The notes under the pieces are model-generated. The model made no database searches, was not told the origin of the DNA, and worked only from the letters and a program-made list of their open reading frames with translations. From assembly GCF_034669705.1 (NCBI RefSeq), contig NZ_JAXMOR010000014.1, positions 1 to 64,000 on the forward strand: DNA of 64,000 nucleotides, read 5' to 3'. Numbering within the stretch: position 1 is the first letter of the stretch; every line of letters begins with the position of its first letter. The stretch is from Marinovum sp034669705. Its GTDB lineage: Bacteria > Pseudomonadota > Alphaproteobacteria > Rhodobacterales > Rhodobacteraceae. Below are positions 40,487 to 49,938 of the stretch, piece after piece. The position numbers and the translations under genes were made by a program.

Positions 40487-41776
40487 TTGTTCGATTTCGA
40501 CATGCTGGGCCTCGCGCCCGCGCTCAACGATGCGCTGACCCGCGCCAAATTCGACAAACCCACCCCGATCCAGGCCAAGGCGATCCCGCTGGCGATGGAA
40601 GGCCATGACATCCTCGGTCTGGCCCAGACCGGCACCGGCAAGACGCTGGCCTTCGGGCTGCCGCTGATCGACCACATGCTGGCCGAGCCGGGCAAGCCGC
40701 TGCCCAAGACCTCCAAGGCGCTGATCCTTGCTCCGACCCGCGAGCTGGTGAACCAGATCGCCGAGAGCCTGAAGACCCTGACCCATGACACCCGCATCAA
40801 GGTGGTCACCGTGGTTGGCGGCCAGTCGATCAACCGCCAGATCAACGCTCTGGCGCGCGGCACCGATATACTGGTGGCCACGCCCGGCCGTCTTATCGAC
40901 CTGATGGACCGCCGCGCGGTCGACCTCGGGCAAGTCCGTCACCTGATCCTCGACGAGGCCGACCAGATGCTCGACCTCGGCTTCATCCACGCCCTGCGCA
41001 AAATCGCGCCGCGGCTGGGCACGCCGCGCCAGACGATGCTGTTCTCGGCCACCATGCCGAAGCAGATGGAAGAGCTGTCGCGCGCCTATCTGACCGATCC
41101 GCGCAGGGTGCAGGTCTCGCCTCCGGGCAAGGCCGCCGACAAGGTGACCCAGTCGGTGATCTTTGTCGACAAGGCCGCCAAACCGACCAAGTTGCGCGAG
41201 ATCCTGTCGCGCGACCTCGATGCCCTGACGCTGGTGTTTTCGCGCACCAAGCACGGTGCCGAGAAGCTGATGAAGGGGCTGGTGGCCGATGGCTACAACG
41301 CCGCTTCGATCCACGGCAACAAGAGCCAAGGCCAGCGCGACCGCGCGATCAAGGGCTTCCGCGACGGCGATATCAATGTGCTGGTGGCGACGGATGTCGC
41401 CGCGCGCGGCATCGACATTCCGGGTGTGGCCTATGTGGTCAACTATGATCTGCCGGAAGTGCCCGACAGCTATGTCCACCGCATCGGCCGCACCGCGCGG
41501 GCCGGTCGCGAGGGTGAGGCGATTGCGCTGTGTTCGGCGGAAGATGTCGATCTGCTGCTGCAGATCCAGAAGCTGATGAAGATCGAGATCCCGGTGGCCG
41601 GTGGCACCATGCCCCAAGCGGTCAAGGATCCGACCCGTGGCGGCAACCGTGGCCAGCGTCGTGGTGGTGGCGGCGGTGGCCGTGGCCGGTCGCGGGGTCC
41701 GCAGGGCGGCCACACCGCGGCGCCCGCTGGTGACGGCGGCAAACGCCGCCGCCCGCGTCGCCGCAAGGCTGCTTGA
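40487..41776 (+). CDS. DEAD-box ATP-dependent RNA helicase, RhlE type
   Basis: A 429-residue helicase that remodels RNA in ribosome assembly or decay. The start is a TTG at 40487 behind AAGGA. Motifs in order: Q motif KPTPIQAKAIPLAM, I AQTGTGKT, Ia APTRELVNQ, II LDEADQM, III FSATMP, IV LVFSRTKHGAE, V ATDVAARGIDIP and VI HRIGRTARAGREG. After residue 375 comes an Arg/Gly-rich tail (RGGNRGQRRGGGGGGRGRSR) ending in a basic block, which binds RNA non-specifically. A strong terminator follows. Confidence 0.96.
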   Translation: MFDFDMLGLAPALNDALTRAKFDKPTPIQAKAIPLAMEGHDILGLAQTGTGKTLAFGLPLIDHMLAEPGKPLPKTSKALILAPTRELVNQIAESLKTLTHDTRIKVVTVVGGQSINRQINALARGTDILVATPGRLIDLMDRRAVDLGQVRHLILDEADQMLDLGFIHALRKIAPRLGTPRQTMLFSATMPKQMEELSRAYLTDPRRVQVSPPGKAADKVTQSVIFVDKAAKPTKLREILSRDLDALTLVFSRTKHGAEKLMKGLVADGYNAASIHGNKSQGQRDRAIKGFRDGDINVLVATDVAARGIDIPGVAYVVNYDLPEVPDSYVHRIGRTARAGREGEAIALCSAEDVDLLLQIQKLMKIEIPVAGGTMPQAVKDPTRGGNRGQRRGGGGGGRGRSRGPQGGHTAAPAGDGGKRRRPRRRKAA

Positions 41777-41781
41777 GTTTG

Positions 41782-41811
41782 AAAGGCCGGGGGTTTCCCC
41801 GGCCTTTTTTT
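41782..41811 (+). terminator. intrinsic terminator of the RNA helicase gene
   Basis: AAAGGCCGGGG and CCCCGGCCTTT form a perfect stem around a short T-rich loop, followed by a run of T. It begins 6 bases after the helicase stop. Confidence 0.95.
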
Positions 41812-41833
41812 GCGCGGTCGCTGCGAAGCTGCG

Positions 41834-42002
41834 CATTACCGGGCCGCGGTGCGGCGATCCGACTTTTCTGTATGGCAGTTTATCCCTGCAAAGCCCGTAA
41901 GCGCTCAGGTCGTCGCGGTTGCGGCAGCCAAATCGCCGCGCCTGGGGGCGGCGTCCTGCCAGAGGCATGCCTACGGCATGACGATGCGCGGCGGGCTTGC
42001 AG
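41834..42002 (+). repeat. dispersed intergenic repeat, copy A
   Basis: This aligns over its length with the complement of 25344-25527: CCGGGCCGCGGTGCGGCGATC, then CTGTATGGCAGTTTATCCC, then GGCATGCCTACGGCATGACG and GCGGCGGGCTTGCAG. It lies between the helicase terminator and the leftward PD40 gene, in DNA with no convincing gene of its own. Confidence 0.8.
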
Positions 42003-42076
42003 TCCGCCGTCAACGCGCTGGGAACCAATCGCAGCCAGCGCGGCAACTTGCGGTCGTGTTTAGCGCGCTTGGGGGC

Positions 42077-42904
42077 TTAAGCGGACGCTGCATACCTCAC
42101 AAAGGCAAACCGCCCGCCGCCCGGCGCCCAGCTCGGCACGTTGAGACTGCCTTGCCCGCCGTGAAACGCCAGCAGGGTCTCCGGCGCACCGCCCGTGGCA
42201 GGCATCAACCGCAGCTCGACGTCGCAGCCCGCCGGATGCCCCTCGGTCCCCGGCGCATAGGCCAGGTAGCAGACCTGCTCCCCATCGGGTGAAGGATGCG
42301 CGAACCAGTCAACAGACCCCCCGAAACTCATCCGCTCCAACCCGCTGCCATCGACCCGGATCCGCCACAGGCTCATCGCGCCCTCGCGGTCGGAGTTGAA
42401 CCAGATCCACTCCCCGCACGGCGTGTAATCCGGCCCGTCATAGTGATGCGCACTGGTCACCAAGAGCGTCTCGTCGCTGCCGTCGAGCGCACAGCTGGCA
42501 ATGCCGAACTGCCCGTCGCGGACGCAGGCATAGGCCAGCCGCGTGCCCTCCGGCGAAAATCCGTGAAACCAGCTCGGGCAGCGCGGCGTCACCCGCCGCG
42601 GCACCCCGCCGGCCACAGGCATGGTGTAGATGCAGGAGGCCGCGGTCTCGGTCTTGTCGCAGAACGCCAGCAGGCGTCCATCCGGCGAGATCCCGTGGTC
42701 GTTGTTGAGCCGCCCGTGCCGGCCGGTGTCGACCGGCACAAGCGCCGGATCGCCAAGGTCGACCCGGTAGAGCCGGCCCTCGGCGTTGACCAGAAGCGCC
42801 GTGCCGTCCGGTGTCCAGTTCGGCGCCTCGATGTGGCGGTCGCTCTGCAAGACCACCCGGGTCTTGCCGCTGCCGGTCTCGATGATCTCCAGCGAGGCGC
42901 GCAT
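42077..42904 (-). CDS. PD40/TolB-like beta-propeller protein
   Basis: A 275-residue protein from the ATG at 42904, which overlaps the stop of the upstream aldo/keto reductase. A longer frame in this phase is a shadow of that gene. It contains four or five WD40-like PD40 blades (IEAPNWTPDGTALLVNAEGR, DHGISPDGRLLAFCDKT, FHGFSPEGTRLAYACVRDG, GPDYTPCGEWIWFNSDREG, WFAHPSPDGEQVCYLAYAPG). There is no signal peptide, so unlike TolB it is cytoplasmic. Similar proteins are linked to sugar metabolism. Coupling to the reductase suggests a shared pathway. Confidence 0.85.
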   Translation of the reverse strand: MRASLEIIETGSGKTRVVLQSDRHIEAPNWTPDGTALLVNAEGRLYRVDLGDPALVPVDTGRHGRLNNDHGISPDGRLLAFCDKTETAASCIYTMPVAGGVPRRVTPRCPSWFHGFSPEGTRLAYACVRDGQFGIASCALDGSDETLLVTSAHHYDGPDYTPCGEWIWFNSDREGAMSLWRIRVDGSGLERMSFGGSVDWFAHPSPDGEQVCYLAYAPGTEGHPAGCDVELRLMPATGGAPETLLAFHGGQGSLNVPSWAPGGGRFAFVRYAASA

Positions 42905-43947
42905 CAGCGCGACGGGCCCTCGCGCTCGGCCGAGGCGGCCCATAGGTTGATATCGGCATCCTTGGCGTGCTGGTCGATCCGCGCCAGCTCGTCCTCGGAG
43001 AACTCGAGGTTGCCCACAGCGCCGGCGCAATCCACCACCTGAGACGGTTTCGACGCGCCGATCAGCGCCGTGGTCACCCGTCCACCGCGCAGCACCCAGG
43101 CCAGCGCCATCTGCGCCAGGGTCTGGCCGCGCTCTTCGGCGATGGCATTGAGCGCGCGCACATTGTCCAGCGCCTCCTCGGTCAGGAAGCCCTCGCGCAG
43201 CGACTTGCCCTGCGCCGCCCGGCTGTCTTCGGGAATGCCGCCGAGGTATTTCTTGGTCAGCATGCCCTGCGCCAGCGGCGAGAAGACGATCGAGCCGATG
43301 CCGAGGTCGTCGAGCGCATCGAGCAGCCCGTCCTCCTCGACCCAGCGGTTGAGCATCGAATAGGACGGCTGGTGGATCAGGCAGGGGGTGCCGAGGTCCT
43401 TGAGGATCGCCGCCGCCTCGCGGGTGCGCTGCGCGTTGTACGACGAGATCCCGGCATAGAGCGCGCGGCCCGAGCGGACGATGTGATCGAGCGCCATCAT
43501 GGTCTCTTCCAGCGGCGTCTCGGGGTCGAAACGGTGGGAATAGAAGATGTCGACGTAATCGAGCCCCATCCGCTTCAGCGACTGGTCGCAGGAGGAGACC
43601 AGATACTTGCGGCTGCCCATCTCGCCATAGGGGCCGGGCCACATGCGATATCCGGCCTTCGACGAGATGATCATCTCGTCGCGATAGGGCGCGAAGTCCT
43701 GCCGCATCAGCGCGCCGAAAGCCTGCTCGGCGGCGCCGGGGCGGGGGCCGTAGTTGTTGGCGAGGTCGAAATGGGTGATGCCGTGGTCAAAGGCGGTGCG
43801 GGTGATCGCGCGCTTTGTCTCATGCGGGGTGTCGTCGCCGAAATTGTGCCACAGCCCCAGCGAGATCGCCGGCAGCTTGAGGCCGGACTTGCCGCAGCGG
43901 CGGTAGGTCATCGTGTCGTAGCGGGTGTCGGATGCGGTCCAGACCAT
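42904..43947 (-). CDS. aldo/keto reductase (YghZ/YajO-like)
   Basis: A 347-residue NADPH-dependent reductase with a TIM barrel. ATG 43947 follows GAGGAGACACCC. Catalytic tetrad positions are recognisable: Asp in THFDLANNYGPRPG with the Tyr, Lys in MIISSKAGY, and His in VDIFYSHRFDPETP. The C-terminal NADP-binding part is TTALIGASKPSQV. It resembles L-glyceraldehyde-3-phosphate reductase (YghZ), whose signature includes YGPRPGAAE, so detoxification of small aldehydes is likely. It is coupled to the PD40 gene. Confidence 0.92.
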   Translation of the reverse strand: MVWTASDTRYDTMTYRRCGKSGLKLPAISLGLWHNFGDDTPHETKRAITRTAFDHGITHFDLANNYGPRPGAAEQAFGALMRQDFAPYRDEMIISSKAGYRMWPGPYGEMGSRKYLVSSCDQSLKRMGLDYVDIFYSHRFDPETPLEETMMALDHIVRSGRALYAGISSYNAQRTREAAAILKDLGTPCLIHQPSYSMLNRWVEEDGLLDALDDLGIGSIVFSPLAQGMLTKKYLGGIPEDSRAAQGKSLREGFLTEEALDNVRALNAIAEERGQTLAQMALAWVLRGGRVTTALIGASKPSQVVDCAGAVGNLEFSEDELARIDQHAKDADINLWAASAEREGPSR

Positions 43948-44072
43948 GGGTGTCTCCTCGTTCCTCATGGCGCATGTTTCGCCCGAGGTGCGCGGGTCTG
44001 CAAGACCGGAATGTCAGGCCGGGTGAGGCGGCAGGGCGGGGCCGCTCGCCGTCCCGCGCGCGGCACACGTAG

Positions 44073-44208
44073 GGTGGGTTTGTAACCCACCTTTGTATCA
44101 ACGTGGCCGCCGGAAGGTGGGTTGGAAACCCACCCTACGCGGAACACCGCGTTCTCGCCGCCCTCGCCGGTGACTGTACCGCGCGGAACGGTGGGTTGGA
44201 AACCCACC
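44073..44208. repeat. cluster of three palindromic 19-bp repeats
   Basis: GGTGGGTTTGTAACCCACC (44073-44091) and two identical copies of GGTGGGTTGGAAACCCACC (44116-44134 and 44190-44208). Each forms an 8-bp stem with a 3-base loop and is bordered by a (C)CCTACG/CGTAGGG-like flank. Together they lie between the aldo/keto reductase promoter and the pgm stop. They resemble the REP-like palindromes scattered in Rhodobacteraceae. The last copy is 6 bases after pgm and may also end that transcript. Confidence 0.9.
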
Positions 44209-44213
44209 CTCCG

Positions 44214-45845
44214 TCAGGTCATCACGTCCGGAGCGTCCCGGCCGGTCCGCGCGTGCAGCCCGCTGATCTCGCCAATTGCCGCCGCCACGTCCTTGAGCGC
44301 CGCCTGGGTCTCGATCTCCAGATCGCCGTCGGCCGGCATGTAGCGCTCGAGATAGACCCTGAGCGTCGCGCCCTCCGTGCCGGTGCCCGAGAGCCGCAGC
44401 ACCCCGCGCGAGCCGCCTTCGAAGAGGATGCGGATGCCCTGGTTGCGGCTGACCGAGCCGTCGACCGGGTCGTGATAGGCGAACTGATCGGCCTCGCTCA
44501 CGGTGAGCCCATGCACCTCGGTGCCGGGCAGATCGGCCAGTTTCGCCTCGAGATCGGCCATCAGCGTGTTGGCCTTGTCGCTGTCAACCGCCTCGTAGTC
44601 ATGGCGCGAATAGTAGTTGCGGCCATAGGTCTGCCAGTGATCCATCAGGATTTCTTTCACCGAGACCTTGCGCACCGCCAGAATGTTGAGCCAGAGCAGC
44701 ACCGCCCAGAGCCCGTCCTTCTCGCGCACATGGTCGCTGCCGGTGCCGGCGCTCTCCTCGCCGCAGAGCGTGGCGCGGCCAGCGTCAAGCAGGTTGCCGA
44801 AGAACTTCCAGCCGGTGGGGGTCTCGAAGCACTCGATCCCCAGCTTCTCGGCCACCCGGTCGGCGGCCTGCGAGGTGGGCATCGAACGCGCCACCCCGGC
44901 CAGCCCCTTGTCATAGCCCGGCGCCAGATGTGCATTGGCGGCCAGAACCGCAAGGCTGTCAGACGGCGTCACGTAAAGGCCCTTGCCGAGGATCATGTTG
45001 CGGTCGCCGTCACCATCCGAGGCGGCCGCGAAATCCGGGCCATCGGCGCTCATCACCAGATCGACCAGCGGCTTGGCCCAGATCGGGTTGGGATCGGGAT
45101 GGCCCTTGCCGAAATCCACCTTCGGCACGCCGTTCATCACCGTGCCCTCTGGCGCGCCCAGCTCCCCCTCGAGGATCGCCGTGGCATAGGGGCCGGTGAC
45201 CGCATGCATCGCGTCGAACTTCAGGCTGAAGCCGCCCTTGATATGGGCGCGGATGGCGTCGAAATCGAACAGCGTCTTCATCAGCGCGGTGTAATCCTCG
45301 ACCGGGTCGACGATCTCGACCGCCATCTTGCCAAGGCTGGTCTCGCCGATGGCGCCGAGGTCGATGTCGGCGGTCTCGAGCGTGTGGTATTCCGAGAGCG
45401 TCTTGGTTTGCTCGAACATCTTCTCGGTCACCTTTTCCGGTGCCGGGCCGCCGTTGGGGGTGTTGAACTTGAGACCGAAATCTTCGTCGATGCCGCCGGG
45501 ATTGTGGCTGGCCGAGAGGATCAGCCCGCCGTCGGTGCCGCGCTGGCGGATCAGGTTCGAGGCGGCGGGTGTCGAGAGCAGCCCGTTCTGGCCGACGACA
45601 GCGCGGGTCGCGCCATTGGCCGAGGCCATGCGCAGGATGGTCTGGATCGCCTCGGCGTTGAAATAGCGGCCGTCGCCGCCGATCACGAAGGTCTTGCCCT
45701 CGGCGCCGCCGATGGCGTTGAAGATCGATTGAACGAAGGCCTCGAGGTAGTGGTCCTGCATGAAGACTCGGGTCTTCTTGCGCAGGCCGGAGGTGCCGGG
45801 TTTCTGGCCGTCGAACGGGGTGCAGGAGCGGGTTACTCTGGACAT
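44214..45845 (-). CDS. pgm: phosphoglucomutase (alpha-D-glucose)
   Basis: A 543-residue enzyme that interconverts glucose-1-phosphate and glucose-6-phosphate, joining glycogen metabolism to glycolysis. ATG 45845 follows AAAGGA. The catalytic phosphoserine is in LILSASHNPGGIDEDFGLKF, the metal loop is SDGDGDRNMI, the sugar-binding loop is CGEESAGTGSDH, and the phosphate-binding loop is RLSGTGTEGATLRVYLE. It is last in the glycogen operon and overlaps malQ by 13 bases. Confidence 0.96.
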   Translation of the reverse strand: MSRVTRSCTPFDGQKPGTSGLRKKTRVFMQDHYLEAFVQSIFNAIGGAEGKTFVIGGDGRYFNAEAIQTILRMASANGATRAVVGQNGLLSTPAASNLIRQRGTDGGLILSASHNPGGIDEDFGLKFNTPNGGPAPEKVTEKMFEQTKTLSEYHTLETADIDLGAIGETSLGKMAVEIVDPVEDYTALMKTLFDFDAIRAHIKGGFSLKFDAMHAVTGPYATAILEGELGAPEGTVMNGVPKVDFGKGHPDPNPIWAKPLVDLVMSADGPDFAAASDGDGDRNMILGKGLYVTPSDSLAVLAANAHLAPGYDKGLAGVARSMPTSQAADRVAEKLGIECFETPTGWKFFGNLLDAGRATLCGEESAGTGSDHVREKDGLWAVLLWLNILAVRKVSVKEILMDHWQTYGRNYYSRHDYEAVDSDKANTLMADLEAKLADLPGTEVHGLTVSEADQFAYHDPVDGSVSRNQGIRILFEGGSRGVLRLSGTGTEGATLRVYLERYMPADGDLEIETQAALKDVAAAIGEISGLHARTGRDAPDVMT

Positions 45846-47821
45846 GATATCGGTCCTTTCTCTGCTGGAACAGGAGGTTGGCGATTGCCGGTCCGCATCG
45901 TGGCGGCACTTTCGGCAAGCTGCGGCGCGGTTGCGAAATCTTCGACGGCCAGGCCGGTGCGGCGGCGCCAGTTGGGGTGTTCGTCGATCGTGCCGGGCAG
46001 GTTGGGCGCATCGGTCTGGCCCAGCAGGTCATCAAGCTGCACCGCCACCATCGCCGCCGGCGAGCGGGTGAGCGCGCCGTGGATCACCCCGGCGATCTCT
46101 TCCGGGCCGGCGGCGGGCGCGATGGCGCAATCGCGCCTGAGCCCGGCGCGCTGGTGGCTGCGATGGCCATGGCGACCGGCGGCCTCGGCGTCGGAAATCC
46201 AGCCCATGTCGCGCCAGAGCTCGACATCGGCGCCATACCAGAAGCCGCGCAGGGTGGGGGTGTCATGGGTCGAGAAACAGGCCAGGCTGAACGGCCGCAG
46301 GTCAGAGGCGGGATGCAGCGTGCCGTCGTCGAAGGTCTCGTACTGCCAGACCGCGTAGGAATAGAGCCCGGCGGTGTTCATCGTCTGCCGGAACCCGTCA
46401 GGCACCAGCCCGAGGTCTTCGCCCACAACCACGCAGCGGGCGCGATGCGCCTCGATGGCAATCACCGCCAGCAGGGTCTCGAACGGCTGGGTGACATAGG
46501 CACCCGGACTGCCGTCATCGGGCAGCCAGTAGCTGCGCATCAGCCCCAGAGCATGGTCGATCCTGAGCAGCCCGCATTTCTCCATCAGCTTGCGCAGCAT
46601 GGTTCGCAGCGGCGTGTAGCGGGCCTGCGCCAGCCGGCCCGGCGCATGGGCCACCAGGTCCCAGGACTGGCCCTCGGGGCTGAGCTGGTCAGGCGGCGCG
46701 CCGATGGTGACGCCGCGGGCGATGGTGTCGTCATGCATCCAGGCCTCGGCGCCGCCGGGGCGCGCGCCCACCGCCAGGTCGAGGTAGAGGCCAAGCGACA
46801 TGCCGGAGGTCCGCGCCGCGGCCTGGGCGGCGTCGATCTCGCGCTCGGCGCGCCATTGCAGCCAGCGGTGGAACTCGGCGCGGCGGCCGGCCTCCTTGAT
46901 CGCCGCGGGGCCCGGCTGTTGCAGTGCGGCGGGCCATTGACGGATATCGGTGCCGTGCCGCTCGCTGATCGCCTCGTAGCAGGAAAAATCCTCGAGCGAG
47001 GCATTCGCCTTGGCGCAGAACGCCTTGAAATCCTTGCTCGTCGCGGTGCGGGCATACTCGGCCTCAAGCGCCGGGCGCTGCCGCGCCCTGAACGCCTTGT
47101 AATCGATCAGCGCGTTTTCCGGCGTGGGTCCGAGACCGCCTTCGACGGCGATGTGATCGGCATTGAAGAAGCCGCGGTGGGTCGGCGAATAGGGGCTGAT
47201 GGTGTCCTCGGCCGCCCAGCCCAGCGCCGAGACCGGGTTGATGCCGAGAAATTGCGCCCCGTGCCGGCCCAACGCGCCGGCGGCCTTGGCGAGGTCGTCA
47301 TAGGAGCCGAGCCCGCCGTTCGAGCCCGAGCGCAACCCGTAGAGCGCCGCGGTGACGCCCCAGCTGCGGTGATGGCCAGAGGTCTCTGACAAGAGCGGCG
47401 CATGCGGCGGGCGCAGCAGCAGGAAGCTCTCTTCGCGCCAGCCTTCGCCGGTCAGATGCAGGCTGGCATAGCCCACCTCGAGCGGCGGCAGCGTCAGCTG
47501 CGTCTCGGCCTTGCCGGCGGCCAGTTCGCGCCCGTCTTCGCCCACCACCTGCCAGCGGCAGGGCGCGGCGAGGGTGATCTCGGTGGGCTGGCCGGCGCGC
47601 AGCAGCATTTCCTCGGGCAGGTGGCGGTCGGCGGTGTCGGCCTGCCGGCAGGCCAGCGCCTCGGCGACCTGGGCGCCGCTCTCGGCCTCGACCCCCAGCG
47701 CCCGCAGCAGCGCCCGCAGGGTGGGCACCGGGGTCTCGCGGCGGGTGCCGGTCAGGTCGTGAAAGTCGAGATGCACGCCGCAGGCGAGGGCAAGCTGGCG
47801 CAGGGCCGCATCGGCGCTCAT
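45833..47821 (-). CDS. malQ: 4-alpha-glucanotransferase (amylomaltase)
   Basis: A 662-residue GH77 enzyme that moves malto-oligosaccharide chains between acceptors and releases glucose. The domain begins near residue 150 (RSWGVTAALYGLRSGSNGG, GDYDDL-like LGSYDDLAKAAG). The nucleophile Asp is in LLRIDHALGLMRSYW, the acid/base Glu in CVVVGEDLGLVPDG, and the third carboxylate in FSTHDTPTLRGFW. It acts after GlgX on the short chains that enzyme frees. It overlaps glgX by 4 bases upstream and pgm downstream. Confidence 0.95.
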   Translation of the reverse strand: MSADAALRQLALACGVHLDFHDLTGTRRETPVPTLRALLRALGVEAESGAQVAEALACRQADTADRHLPEEMLLRAGQPTEITLAAPCRWQVVGEDGRELAAGKAETQLTLPPLEVGYASLHLTGEGWREESFLLLRPPHAPLLSETSGHHRSWGVTAALYGLRSGSNGGLGSYDDLAKAAGALGRHGAQFLGINPVSALGWAAEDTISPYSPTHRGFFNADHIAVEGGLGPTPENALIDYKAFRARQRPALEAEYARTATSKDFKAFCAKANASLEDFSCYEAISERHGTDIRQWPAALQQPGPAAIKEAGRRAEFHRWLQWRAEREIDAAQAAARTSGMSLGLYLDLAVGARPGGAEAWMHDDTIARGVTIGAPPDQLSPEGQSWDLVAHAPGRLAQARYTPLRTMLRKLMEKCGLLRIDHALGLMRSYWLPDDGSPGAYVTQPFETLLAVIAIEAHRARCVVVGEDLGLVPDGFRQTMNTAGLYSYAVWQYETFDDGTLHPASDLRPFSLACFSTHDTPTLRGFWYGADVELWRDMGWISDAEAAGRHGHRSHQRAGLRRDCAIAPAAGPEEIAGVIHGALTRSPAAMVAVQLDDLLGQTDAPNLPGTIDEHPNWRRRTGLAVEDFATAPQLAESAATMRTGNRQPPVPAEKGPISCPE

Positions 47822-49938
47822 TCCGGGGCCTCGTCGCGCGGCAGGTCACGCAGCACGAAGGCCGCCACCGAATTGGCCGCCACCCGCGTCCGGCGCACCG
47901 GCATCACCGCCGGGGCCTGGTCGGCCTGGGAGGTGTCGATCTCGCGCACCCACTGTCGGCTCTCGCCGGGCTCCGGCAGCACCAGCACCTCGGTCCGCGC
48001 CTCGCGATTGAAGGCCAGAAGCACGGTGTCGGACAGGACGTTGCCCAGCGGGTGCTCGGCACAGCCGCGTAGGATCAGGCAGAGGCTCGAGAGCCCGGGA
48101 TCGCGCCAGTTCAGCGGCCCGCCGTCATAGGCCATCCACGAGACGTCGCGCTCGCCGTCGCTGGGGCGTTCGGCGCCGTGCAGGAAGCATTTCTGCCGCA
48201 CCAGCAGGTGCGCCTTGCGGAACCGGATCAGCGCCGAGGTGAAACCGATCTGCTCCTGGTCGAGCGCGTTCCAGTCGATCCAGGCGGTCGGGTTGTCCTG
48301 ACAATAGGCGTTGTTGTTGCCGCCTTGGGAATGGCCGCCCTCATCGCCCGCCAGCATCATCGGCGTGCCCTGCGACAGCATCACCGTCGCCAGGATATTG
48401 CGCTGGCGTCGCTTGCGCCCGGCGATGATCATCGGGTCGTCGGTCTCGCCCTCGACGCCGAAGTTGTCACTGTGGTTGGCGTGGTGGCCGTCGCGGTTGT
48501 GCTCGCCGTTGGCCTCGTTGTGACGCTCGACATAGGCCGTGGTGTCGGCGAGGGTAAAGCCGTCGTGGGCGGCGGCAAAGTTCACCGAGGACCAGGCCCG
48601 TCGGCCGCGTTGGTCGAACAGATCGGCTGACCCCAACAGGGCCGAGCCCAGATCCTGCGCGCTGTGGCCATCGCCGCGCCAGAACCGGCGCACGGTATCG
48701 CGGTAGCGGTCGTTCCACTCGGCAAAGATCGGCGGGAAGTTCCCCAGCTGATAGCCGCCCGGGCCGATGTCCCAGGGCTCGGCGATCATCTTGACGCCGG
48801 CCAGCACCGGGTCCTGGCGCAGCGCGGTCAGAAAGCTGCCGGCCTGGTCGAACCCCTGCCGCGAACGGCAGAGCGTGGTGGCCAGATCGAAGCGGAAGCC
48901 GTCGACACCCATCGCCTGCACCCAGAAGCGCAAGGAGTCCATGATCATCCGCAGCACGAAGGGGTGCGTGGTGTCGAGCGTATTGCCGCAGCCGGTGTCA
49001 TTGACGTAATAGCGCGGCTGACCGTCAAGCAGACGGTAGTAAGAGGCGTTGTCGAAACCCTTGAAGCTCAGTGTCGGGCCCAGCTGATCGCCCTCGGCCG
49101 AGTGGTTGTAGACCACGTCGAGGATCACCTCGATCCCGGCCTTGTGGAAGCGTTCCACCATGGCGCGGAAGCCGGCGACGCCCTTGGGGCCGAAATAGCG
49201 TGGTTCGGGGGCGAAAAAGCTGATGGTGTTGTAGCCCCAGTAGTTCACCAGCCCCTTGCCCTTGAGCATCGGCTCTGATTTCAGCGCCTGCACCGGCAAG
49301 AGCTCGACCGCATCGACGCCCAGCCGGGTCAGGTGTTCGAGCATCGCGTCAGAGGCCATGCCGTCATAGGTGCCGCGCAGGTCCTTGGGCACGCCGTCGT
49401 GCAGCATGGTGGTGCCCTTGACATGCGCCTCGTAGATCAGCCCGCCGTCATGGCCGCAGGTCAGGGTCTTGGCATCGAGCGGAAAGAGCTTGGGGTCCGA
49501 GACCACGGATTTCGGCACATGCGGGGCGCTGTCGCTGTCGGAGAAGCTCAGGTCGTCGCCGCCGGTGGCGTCATAGCCATAGGTGGCGGGATGGTCGGCA
49601 AAGCTGCCGTGCAACTCTCGGGTATAGGGATCGACCAGCAGCTTGTTGGCGTTGAAACGGTGCCCGCGCGACGGCTCGTACGGGCCGTCGACGCGGTAGC
49701 CGTAGAGCGCGCCGGGCATCAGCCCCGGCACATAGCCATGCCAGACCGCGCCGTTGCGTTCGGGCAGCTCGATGCGATGCTCCTCGCGCTTGCCGTCGGG
49801 AGAGAACAGGCAGAGCGTGATCTTGGTGGCGTTCTCGGAAAAGACGGCGAAGTTGGTGCCTTCGCCGTCGAAATGTGCTCCGAGTTGATGTGAGCGGCCC
49901 GGACGGATTTCGACCGTCATCGGCGCACGGGTATTCAT
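47818..49938 (-). CDS. glgX: glycogen debranching enzyme
   Basis: A 706-residue GH13 isoamylase-type enzyme that hydrolyses alpha-1,6 branches left by GlgP. Residues 10-120 are a CBM48 domain (GRSHQLGAHFDGEGTNFAVF). The barrel carries VILDVVYNHSAEGDQLGPTL, the nucleophile Asp in GFRFDLATTL, the acid Glu in VKMIAEPWDIGPGGYQ, and the third Asp in FGVEGETDDP-preceding NHSDN. Overlaps with glgA (4 bases) and malQ (4 bases) indicate coupled translation. Confidence 0.96.
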   Translation of the reverse strand: MNTRAPMTVEIRPGRSHQLGAHFDGEGTNFAVFSENATKITLCLFSPDGKREEHRIELPERNGAVWHGYVPGLMPGALYGYRVDGPYEPSRGHRFNANKLLVDPYTRELHGSFADHPATYGYDATGGDDLSFSDSDSAPHVPKSVVSDPKLFPLDAKTLTCGHDGGLIYEAHVKGTTMLHDGVPKDLRGTYDGMASDAMLEHLTRLGVDAVELLPVQALKSEPMLKGKGLVNYWGYNTISFFAPEPRYFGPKGVAGFRAMVERFHKAGIEVILDVVYNHSAEGDQLGPTLSFKGFDNASYYRLLDGQPRYYVNDTGCGNTLDTTHPFVLRMIMDSLRFWVQAMGVDGFRFDLATTLCRSRQGFDQAGSFLTALRQDPVLAGVKMIAEPWDIGPGGYQLGNFPPIFAEWNDRYRDTVRRFWRGDGHSAQDLGSALLGSADLFDQRGRRAWSSVNFAAAHDGFTLADTTAYVERHNEANGEHNRDGHHANHSDNFGVEGETDDPMIIAGRKRRQRNILATVMLSQGTPMMLAGDEGGHSQGGNNNAYCQDNPTAWIDWNALDQEQIGFTSALIRFRKAHLLVRQKCFLHGAERPSDGERDVSWMAYDGGPLNWRDPGLSSLCLILRGCAEHPLGNVLSDTVLLAFNREARTEVLVLPEPGESRQWVREIDTSQADQAPAVMPVRRTRVAANSVAAFVLRDLPRDEAPE

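Noticed and set aside
44073..44208. Possible CRISPR array
   Set aside because: The three repeats are palindromes of 19 bases with unequal spacing (24 and 55 bases) and no cas genes, so REP-like elements fit better.
44103..46358. 751-codon plus-strand frame opposite pgm and malQ
   Set aside because: Runs antisense through two well-supported genes and shows only the Gly/Arg/His-rich mix of shadow frames.
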